Of a stretch of DNA of 14,746 nucleotides, positions 7,262 to 14,746 are shown piece by piece. The translations under genes were made by a program, and so were the position numbers. The stretch's first letter is position 1. Every line of letters begins with the position of its first letter. Under the pieces are notes generated by a model. The model did no database searches. It was given only the letters and a program-made list of their open reading frames with translations, and was not told where the DNA came from. This DNA is from Rodentolepis nana (taxonomy: Eukaryota > Platyhelminthes > Cestoda > Cyclophyllidea > Hymenolepididae), in assembly GCA_900617975.1 (NCBI GenBank), contig UZAE01001186.1, forward strand, positions 1 to 14,746, given 5' to 3'.

Positions 7262-9996
7262 TTAATTAAAATTTCTGCTTTCATTAGATATACTACTTTA
7301 ACTATTTAGTAGATTGAAATTTGGGTCCTTAATTTCGTTCAAATAAGAGTTTTCATGAGTCACGTATTGTCTTAGTCGGAGTTAGTTCGACGTACATTGG
7401 CATGGGGAAGCGAAGTTACTGTAATCGATAAACATACTTTACAATATGTTGAAGTACAACAGCGTACGTTACTAGAAGTTTATGTAATGGAACTGAACAA
7501 TCTAATGATTTTGCCTTTAAAATGTGTTGAGGTACGACATTTCGCAACACAATTGTGTCACTAAGTTATAAATTTCGCAAATTTAATTATTTCATTATGG
7601 TAATAAACAGAGAATGACACAGCTTCCCATGCTTCCGATAACAGGTAACACTTTTCGCACTCACCTGATGTTACACTTGAAGTAAATAATGCTTAAAATA
7701 ACCATTTATTCTATTTGTTTGGTTAGATACCAAAATTCGAATTTATTTTTCCTGGTCACGTTTGTTTTCTTATCCTATTTTAAGTGCAAGAAAGAGAACT
7801 TGCCAATGCTAATATTGATTTTCCCTACTAACGTCCTTAAGTCCGAATTCAAATATCGATTTCTATAAGGTGATGCGTTGCCAAATCTGCGCTACAGCGA
7901 GCGTTCTTGCTTAAACGAGCGAGAAGGCTTTGCAAAGCACACGCCAAAATGACTAAACACTTTAATGACTCACAGAGACACTAATCGTGTGTAATTTTCT
8001 TGGCTAATGATGTTCAACTTACCCGTTCTGAACTGGTCTGAATTCCAACCAGCATTCCAAACATTCCCGCCTAAGCAAATTGCTTAATATCAAACTACCA
8101 CATATACATATTCTTCTGTTACCAAATGCGTTATTTTAAGCACAAAGTCGAAAGCGATTCGAGTTTTTTGATGGATAGAAACGTAGTTGACAGAAAAAGC
8201 AGCACTTAAGTTGTCCGTGCATCATTCTCATTGATTCGCTTCTCTTTTACAGTACTGCTTTCTACTTGGATAATGCGTGAACAAAAATACTTTTTTTCAC
8301 TTTAGTAATGCTTAATTACTTTGTGTTTACATTGCATTGTGTTCATCTCGAGAGTTCTGCCAGATTTGATTTGTTATCTATTTCTCCTTTGGTAAGATAA
8401 GACTAAGCTGAAGAATAGCCTTTGTGAAAATTTTTCCTCCTCTTACCCTTGTAAAACGAAATTATTAAATTATTAATAATTTCACAAAACGGTCAACAGG
8501 AACTGAGCATCAAAGACAAGAATACATCGTAATCCAGTGAACGAATAAATGAATTAAGATGCTGAAATGCGAAATACCCCATTAGTAAATATTGTTCAAC
8601 CCTACTCTAAAATACCAAATATGTATAACTCTTTGATACCTCGGTGTTGCTACTTGCATTTTTTGGAGCCCTTCCATTTTGTGAATTGCAGGGCAATGTC
8701 ATTCCATATCAGCTGCTCTAAACAATTAAAAGGTATTAATTCTTCTGTTTTAAAGGTCTATGCTTGACAAATATACTCCCTCATGAATAAAACTTCCATT
8801 TCCACCTATTTAAGTACACTATTGGGTTCTTAAGGTTTAAATATTTCTCACATAATTTCACTCATACGCCCTCCAAATAAGTCAAACAAATTAATCCTTC
8901 GAAAGTACTCAGTAATCTGAGTAAAGATGACAACCCTATTAGATAAAAAAATATGTGGTCAAATTTTCAAGAAGAAATCGTAATGTTGATAATCTAATAA
9001 CAATTTTTTGGAAATAAGACAATAATAAAGTTTCAAGTAAATAATGTTAAAATGGAAAATCTAAAGAAAATTCGTGAACGGTAAACTTCCATGATATTAA
9101 CGACGGATTTGCTCGAAGTTCTATGAAATTCACGCGTTTATTTGGTAAATCGCCATAACATGATTGGATAGCCTCAAACTGCAATCAAGTGGCTTTAATT
9201 ATTTTAACTGACAACTGTTACATCACTTCTATGCTAATTTGAAATAACTAGAAGCACGCTATCTAGTTTCTAGATATCTGTCCACTAATTGTTTCATTAT
9301 TTATGTTATTTTGCCATTGGGCCAACATGGAGATATAAACACGACGTGAAAAAATCTAATAAAAATGAATAGTTTCTTGACACAAATGCACTAAATTCTC
9401 AAGCAAACAGGAAAATGTGTGCCCAGAAGGTTTTAAATTAACGTAATTCAATTTTTTTATTGGTGCGTACAAATGCCTGCCAATAAAGTGAAGTAGTTAT
9501 TTGATTTAGAGGGTGAAGGTATCAAATTCACAAACCCTAATGTTCTGGCTAGGGGACAGTATGGGATTAAAATTGTTTCAGTAAAGCCAAAATAAACACT
9601 TTGATCCAAGGCGTCTTTTGTCGTGTCCAAAGTCAAAATGTTTGTTAGGCATTCCATGGTTTTATATGGTGATCCGTGGTCTACTGCATGTTTGTTTTAC
9701 TAACAATGAATTGACATTTAAAATAGGGTATAATTCATATAGCTCATTCAAATATTAGAAGTGGGCAAATCGGTATTTGCTCGTTAAGGACAATTTTTAC
9801 AGAACGACTAATTAACCACCAAGGTAGCACAGTTTTACATTCGTAAGTTCTTAATACAAGCATGTGTTAATATAAAGTGATAAGTCAAATGTTTTAAGCC
9901 GACATTTAAGAAATCAATTTTTAAAAGCTAATTTAATAGTAACAGGTGGATATAATAGATCACAACCTAATTGCTTTAAATGGATTTTCGCTTGCC
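7262..9996. other. non-coding, AT-rich, little recognised
   Basis: A 2.7-kb stretch with no supported gene. Small frames (8567-8767 plus, 9457-9657 minus) lack domains, splice sites and composition bias. A locally GC-richer patch at 7870-7960 holds a perfect 12-base palindrome GCTTTGCAAAGC (7927-7938), a possible factor-binding site. The foldback at 8421-8488 is listed separately. Confidence 0.45.
8421..8488. repeat. nested AT-rich foldback
   Basis: TTTGTGAAA (8421-8429) is the exact reverse complement of 8480-8488. Inside it, GAAATTATTA (8458-8467) pairs with TAATAATTTC (8474-8483) across six bases. It is low-complexity sequence, so a chance palindrome is quite possible. Confidence 0.35.
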
Positions 9997-10108
9997 ATTG
10001 GCTGTTCGGAAACGTGAATAATTCTCTTTGCTGAATCATCAAATGGAAGCTTTTTAAATGACGTCAACCATGCACTTATATAAACCGGATTTCTGTTTCC
10101 AACATCTC
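9997..10108 (+). promoter_or_regulatory. candidate TATA promoter with CRE and CCAAT box
   Basis: A reverse CCAAT box (ATTGG, 9997-10001), a full cAMP-response-element palindrome TGACGTCA (10059-10066) and TATATAAA (10077-10084) occur in that order. Transcription would start about 30 bases after the TATA box, near 10108. No TCAGT-type initiator is obvious at that distance. TATA alone is common in AT-rich DNA. The full CRE 11 bases upstream and the splice donor 90 bases downstream raise the likelihood of a real promoter. Confidence 0.4.
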
Positions 10109-10174
10109 GTACAAAACAATAACATTTATTTATTTAAGTTACTGGCATTTTCTGAGGTAAAATGAATAATATTA
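10109..10174 (+). other. candidate first exon, tiny coding part
   Basis: Downstream of the TATA promoter, an ATG at 10162 gives M-N-N-I plus one base before GTAAGTAT (10175-10182), a near-perfect 5' splice site. A first exon with only a few codons after a TATA promoter is common in some arthropod genes, such as those for cuticle proteins and hormones. These residues are not a hydrophobic signal start, and no second exon could be assigned. An alternative donor, GAG then GTAAAA at about 10157, would make the first exon non-coding. The product is unknown. Confidence 0.25.
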
Positions 10175-10182
10175 GTAAGTAT

Positions 10183-11472
10183 AATTCTGAGTTTATAAAT
10201 TTAGATATTTAGCTGTTTGTCTACTGGACATATATTAAATAGATACTGAGGTAGAATCGCACTATGTAAAAAATCTACTAATATTTTTCTTCAAAGTACC
10301 TGCAAGGTAAATTATTGAAAAGTCAAGAACCAATATACTTTTGAGCGAACTTCGAAATCTACGGTCTCAATTTTAATATTTTGGTGATATCCTTTTGATC
10401 TTGTCCTCATTGTTTAAAAAATATTTATATTTTTTTAACGATATAAGAAAAAGGGAATTAAAAATTCTAAAAAGTATGGTCATTAACTGCTGGTGCTACT
10501 GTTTGCAACCCCTAATTCTTGATTAATTTTCCATTATTATTAATACTGTTTCTCATCATTATTTGCTATTGATATCTTCTTTTGACTGTCATATATTCTT
10601 TAAAAATGAAATAAATAGCATTAAGCTCGAATGTGTCACAGCCTACTTCAGCATAAAAGAAATGTCTTGCATCAATACTAATTTGGATATAAATTGCTCG
10701 GTTCTGGATATATGTTATTCCATGTACAAGTTTTTTTCTAAAGTATATGATTGGAATTCTCAAATTGGAGGCAACCCTATCAACTACTGCCTGTTCGGTA
10801 TTTAGCCCATAGCTTAACAAAAAATAATCTTTGAATTTCATTCGTCTTCCGCGTACAGTAAAGTAAGAATAAAAATTAATCTAACCCATATCCTTGAAAC
10901 TAACTATTGACTGGAAATTTGAACAAGCTGACTTAGGTGGAAGAAAGCGATTCTCACAAATTACATCCTGTACATCCCGCTACTGATTAACCTAATTAAC
11001 GTAGCCCGTTAAAGAAAATCACACAGCTTATAGAATTTCCTCCAAATATTTCCAATGAGGGGGCCTCAGGGCAATTTTATATACTTGAAACTTAAGTAGT
11101 CTACCCGCATCAAAAGGAGTAGGAACTAAAAAGATTTGTATTGTTTCACCTGTCAGAAGAAATAGGATAAAAAGATAAAAATCGAACACATTGACCAGAA
11201 TGAATTTTAGGTCATGTGATTATCCCTATTCTGCTAATTTTACTCACTTCGGGAAATGGGCTATATTTAGTAGAGGAAATATAGTGCAGTTGTGGCGATG
11301 TAGCCTACAGTAAGTTAGTGGCAAGGAATTTTTGTTTTATTATAAATATTCTGAAACAAGAGTAAACAAGAGTTAGTAGCATTTCAGTCATTTTCCCAAA
11401 ATATCCGGAAGCACGGCATTCCAAAAAAGGTGTGCGCAAATGAGTGCGTGCATATCACCACCGAGCATCCCT
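10183..11472. other. non-coding or intronic, nothing firm
   Basis: If the promoter above is real this is its first intron. Opposing frames at 10563-10805 (plus, no ATG start) and 10566-10841 (minus) overlap almost fully and have no domain. No exon 2 was found. Confidence 0.4.
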
Positions 11473-11698
11473 ATTGGCTAAACAATGTGAGGCAATTGTA
11501 TAGGTTATTGGCCAGACCCTGGCCAATCATCACACGACATTGGGAAGTTGATGCATCGATTGGTATTATCTGCGTCCTAGTGATTGGATAACAGGCTTAT
11601 TCATCAGAGGATTAGGCGAGTGTAGACACGCGACCCTTACCTTTTATCGTGGCTGTAACGTGGTTCTGTTTCCTCCATCTTCTAAAGCCAATTATTGG
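11473..11698 (+). promoter_or_regulatory. CCAAT-box cluster, TATA-less promoter
   Basis: Eight CCAAT/ATTGG pentamers occur at 11473, 11507, 11523, 11539, 11559, 11583, 11688 and 11694. Fewer than one would be expected in 226 random bases. Several have the NF-Y-favoured flanks (CTATTGGCTA, GGCCAATCA, GTGATTGGATA), and five are spaced 16-34 bases apart. There is no TATA box. Arrays of NF-Y sites drive many G2/M-expressed genes in animals. No clear CHR element (TTTGAA type) was seen. The cluster lies directly upstream of the first exon at 11732 and is probably its promoter. Confidence 0.6.
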
Positions 11699-11731
11699 GA
11701 TCTTGTTGCATAAACGCGTTTGGATTTTATC

Positions 11732-11839
11732 ATGGAAAAAATAATCGACGATATTGACAAGGAGAATGATCCTAGTTCGTCACCATTGCTCGTTAAGAGC
11801 TCACAACTCCTGGAAAAGTGTTCCAAATCTAAACAAATG
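11732..11839 (+). CDS. likely first coding exon, KEN-box protein
   Basis: ATG at 11732 has A at -3 and G at +4, a strong initiation context, and lies just past the CCAAT cluster. The 36-codon exon begins MEKIIDDIDKENDPSSSPLL and ends CSKSKQM in phase 0 at ATG followed by GTAAGTGATC, a consensus 5' splice site. Read through, the frame closes about ten codons later. Residues 9-14 (DKENDP) fit an APC/C KEN degron with an acidic residue before it and a proline after. SSSP (15-18) offers a minimal CDK site. Together with the promoter this suggests a cell-cycle protein degraded late in mitosis, which is an inference. I could not assign a family. Later exons are not identified in the window, so the first intron would exceed 2.9 kb or use exons I missed. 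Confidence 0.5.
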
Positions 11840-12773
11840 GTAAGTGATCATATCTTCAGTTGTTTGTTGCTTTAATATATCCCATAAGTTATATGTGAAT
11901 CAATTTAAAACAGCAAATTGCTTTTTGTGTAATTACTAACAATTATTTAGAATTTTATTGCCATTATCGGTCCTGATAATACACCATCATCAATCCAATC
12001 GTTTGTTGCCTGCTACTCAACTAGGTTCAGTTAGCATTAGTAAGACCTTTTACTTCTTAATACATGGGCAAGTGAGGTAATTCGCCTTTTATTACCTGGG
12101 AATTCGTATTGGCTTTGACGCAATGGTCCGTTTTGGCATTCAATTATTGTTCAACTTTGACCTGAAAATGGGGAATATTTTTTAAGATGCAAACAATTAG
12201 TTAATATATTTCAAGCTAATACTGTTTCCTAGACTTGGCTTATTGAGTTCTGTAATTAACTATTCTGTTTTCATTCAAGTTTCTTGTATTTCAATCCCAA
12301 TATTTACCAAACTTATGCCTTGAGTTTTGTTTTGAGAAATGAAATTTATAAACTTATCTGAATGTAATCCATAATTTGTAAGTTCTTTTTCTATATCGGC
12401 CGAATCCAACGATTTATCACAATCTAAGATGCTGCCTTACTTGCCACGAAGCTATCATTAGTTATTCTTAGATATATAATCGTGTTTACTTTACAACATG
12501 CTAAGTCTGCTCACTTTCCGCTTTGTGGCAATATGGGCAACTAATTAGTTCCAATATTCAAAAATGGTTAGTTTGTTGAGCACAAAATATTAGATCACCT
12601 CCCTCCATTTTGAACTCATTTTTTCATTTCCCTATTCAGAAGCTTTCATGCAATTTAAAGCTGTGGAAGTTTCTTATTTTTTGCTTTGGACAAATGAGAA
12701 AGACAACGCATTTGAAATGATTGTGCACACTGACCTAAAAACAATGACATCATGTTTCATCATCCCGTTTGTT
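11840..12773 (+). other. probable intron of the KEN-box gene
   Basis: Begins GTAAGT. AT-rich, with no coding-like frame. A pyrimidine-rich 3' splice site at about 12620-12640 (TTTCCCTATTCAG) is followed by a frame that stops after 26 codons and looks random, so no second exon is called. Confidence 0.35.
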
Positions 12774-12782
12774 AGTTCAAAA

Positions 12783-13065
12783 ATATTACTTCTTTATTTA
12801 TACTAAATAGCCGGCCTTGTGATAGTTATCATTATTCCATTAGTTAACTTCGGTCTTTATAGAGGGGAGGAACATCAAAGTAACCAAAAATCGAGGTGGG
12901 GGGGGGGGGGGTAGAACAGAAGAGTGATTCACAGATGTAAAGAGGAAAACACAAAGGTGGATAAAAAGGAAAGGTGAGTATTGTGGAAGTGGTTGAATAG
13001 GACATATAGTATGAGTATACGGTGCCCAGGGCGCACCACGTGGAGGTAAGTCTATCGCGCACCTC
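12783..13065 (-). mobile_element. SINE-like retroposon, copy E (minus strand)
   Basis: Minus-strand copy. The head is at the right end (GAGGTGCGCGATAGACTTAC on the minus strand, then CTCCACGTGGTGCGCC). The A-rich tail (ATAAATAAAG) is at the left. AGTTCAAAA (12774-12782) and AGTTCAAGA (13066-13074) form a 9-base duplication with one mismatch. About 60 bases after the head are missing relative to copies A-D, including the AAGTCT pairing arm. It contains a G14 tract (12898-12911). On the plus strand its head supplies GGAG followed by GTAAGT (13046-13051), a consensus splice donor inside the presumed intron. The frame at 12844-13062 lies within the repeat and is not a gene. Confidence 0.8.
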
Positions 13066-13075
13066 AGTTCAAGAC

Positions 13076-13904
13076 CTAATGAAGTAATTTGTGGAACATT
13101 TGAGATTGAGTGCTTCTAAGCTATCATGGTAAACACATATAGCAACATGGTCATCGTTATTTTGAAAATTGAATGATCATGAAAGGTGTTTTCCGGGTTT
13201 TCCATCTTCGTGTTACTATCAGTTCCATTGGTAAATTTATGTTCCCATTTCTTATTTTGGAAATGCTTACCTTTGCCAAGTCTTCAATAATATTAACTAT
13301 TGACTTAAAGCAAAATTGCCCTCACTTTCAAATTTTCTAACTTCAAATTCGATAAAAGCAGCGTAGAATATTTTTGAATCTTATATTGAGCCAATTGATA
13401 TGGCTTTCTTTGATGTTCAGACCTTCCAATTTTGTGGATTTTAAACCTTTGAAATCTAACTGGTTCGACTTATGTTGACATGGGTACTTTAACTAGCTAA
13501 TAAACTTTTTCGTTTAGTTTCCTTTCAGGCTGTCAATTATATTTTCAATTTTTATATTTAACTTAGTTTTTTCATCCATACTGCTTTCAACTGCTTGAAG
13601 ATAGTTCAAAGCCATAATATAAATATGGTCAAAACCGCACAAATATTCCCCGCTTTGTTGCATCAACACCCCAAAATATGCAACATTTCTATTCTTAATA
13701 ATAACTTACCTTCAGAGCAATCTCCTAAAGCAAAGTTTAGAACTAGATGGGTAATGAGGCGGTTTTTGACTGGTTTTGTCTGTTATTTTGGAAATAGCCT
13801 AGAACTAAGCCCTTTGAAAGTGTCTTTCCATTTTAAACCCAATGAGCTATTTCCCGATTTCGTGTTTGCTTCTTCTTTAAAGACTTGTAGATCTCCAATT
13901 TGAC
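13076..13904. other. non-coding, nothing firm
   Basis: AT-rich, possibly still intron of the KEN-box gene. The 102-residue plus-strand frame at 13595-13903 shows no domain and no consistent splice context, and I do not call it. Possible 3' splice sites, such as TTTCCTTTCAG before 13530, lead into early stops. Confidence 0.4.
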
Positions 13905-14073
13905 ACCCACATCTGTCCCCTAATGCCGGTCAAATCCTCTCACACCACCACCACCTATGTTCCCCATGATTGTCCCCTCGCACTCACTTCTAATGCGCCT
14001 ATTCCCTCTTTCTCAATTTCGACATTTCACCATCGTATTCAATGTGCACTTGTTCCTCGTCGACACTTGATTT

Positions 14074-14077
<4 letters not shown>
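13905..14077. other. C-rich low-complexity stretch
   Basis: Locally pyrimidine- and C-rich sequence, including a short (CAC)n/(ACC)n run near 13940. It differs from its AT-rich surroundings. It shares no clear segment with the retroposon family, and its open frame (13923 onward) runs into the AT microsatellite, so it is not called as coding. Confidence 0.35.

Positions 14078-14115
<38 letters not shown>
14078..14115. repeat. (AT)n microsatellite
   Basis: Nineteen AT dinucleotide units in a row. The Tyr-Ile repeats seen in frames on both strands come from this tract. It is followed by GCCTC-TAAAG-GAGGC, a 5-base hairpin. Confidence 0.95.
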
Positions 14116-14117
<2 letters not shown>

Positions 14118-14746
14118 CCTCTAAAGGAGGCTCATGAGCATTGAAATAAGATACATGCTCGAGCTCTGAAAGTAGATTTTCTAACAAGACAAGTGTTACT
14201 TGAGACTAAATGTTGCTATTACATCGACCATTTGACCTCTATTAAGCCAAAGATTTCAAGTTTCGCACAAACGGCATAGGTTGTGGGATTTGATTCACAG
14301 TTGCAATAAATCTTTCAAAACGTGTAATTAAATATACGCATAAGAATTTCTGACTTCTGCACACATGGAAAGACGATATCAATCAGGAATAATGTATTTT
14401 GTGAGTGTTTAATTCTCACTTAAAATCTGGACAATTTTTGTCAATGCTAGATTTATGGCCTTGAATCTGACACTTTTAAACGTTTATTTGGAGTATGAAT
14501 TTTCCTATTTAAAACATGAGGTTTTTGAATGATGGTTTCACGGAGCCAATCATCAGTTTTGTGTCCATAAAACCCAAAAACGGTTGGTCTATTTACCCAC
14601 TAGTGATTAAAGAACTTTATGCCTATTGAATTGTTTAAAATGCGATATTGCCATTAACGAAAGAGTATTTGTAAGCTTAATGTGCTTGAGTGAAACTAGA
14701 ACCTGATGCGAATTCTAATTATTGATATATCTGAAAATACCCCCCC
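14116..14746. other. non-coding to window edge, ends in C7
   Basis: AT-rich sequence with no recognised gene or repeat. It ends in seven C (14740-14746), mirroring the G run at the start of the window. Confidence 0.45.

Noticed and set aside
10563..10841. Overlapping 80- and 91-residue frames on opposite strands
   Set aside because: They mirror each other, so at most one could be real. The plus frame has no ATG start, and neither shows a domain or splice context.
12641..12720. Second exon after the TTTCCCTATTCAG acceptor
   Set aside because: The acceptor looks good, but the following frame stops after 26 codons with AT-driven composition and no donor.
13595..13903. 102-residue plus-strand frame
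   Set aside because: No recognisable domain, no ATG with good context, no coherent splice sites, and a length expected by chance.
14078..14187. Frames with Tyr-Ile repeats on both strands
   Set aside because: Direct translation of the (AT)n microsatellite.
1..14746. CRISPR arrays, tRNA or rRNA genes
   Set aside because: No regularly spaced direct repeats, no cloverleaf with a GGTTCGANTCC arm, and no rRNA-like segments were seen on either strand.

Overview
This looks like nuclear DNA of an animal, most likely an arthropod. It is AT-rich and almost free of long open frames. It carries metazoan-type retroposons and a mariner transposon, and its gene-like stretches end at GT-AG splice signals. 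Nothing looks bacterial or organellar. I cannot name the species. The window starts with an 11-base G run and ends with a 7-base C run, so both edges may be assembly breaks.

Layout. Positions 608-3870 hold four copies of one unclassified SINE-like retroposon (A +, B +, C -, D +). A fifth copy (E -) lies at 12783-13065. Every copy starts with the same G-rich, highly conserved head and ends in an A-rich AATAA-type tail. A, C and D have target-site duplications abutting both ends, E has a shorter one and B an uncertain one. Between C and D is a short coding-like relic resembling a RanBP2-type zinc finger, cut by a TGA codon and by copy D. On the minus strand, 5021-5229 (and possibly 5815-5907) look like exons of an unidentified gene. 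A complete mariner element (5976-7259) encodes an open 343-residue DD34D transposase.

From 7262 to about 9990 I see only AT-rich non-coding DNA with one foldback. A CCAAT/CRE/TATA arrangement at 9997-10084 looks like a core promoter leading into a very short first exon. A second, TATA-less promoter at 11473-11698 has eight CCAAT-box pentamers in 226 bases. It leads to a likely first coding exon (11732-11839) whose peptide has a KEN-box-like motif and ends at a consensus 5' splice site. Retroposon copy E would lie antisense in the intron that follows. The rest is non-coding, with an (AT)n microsatellite at 14078-14115.

The genes do not form an operon-like unit. The solid calls are the mariner and the repeat family. 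The promoter and first-exon pair near 11.5-11.8 kb is plausible. The other exon calls are weak, because frames of 60-70 codons are expected by chance in DNA this AT-rich.
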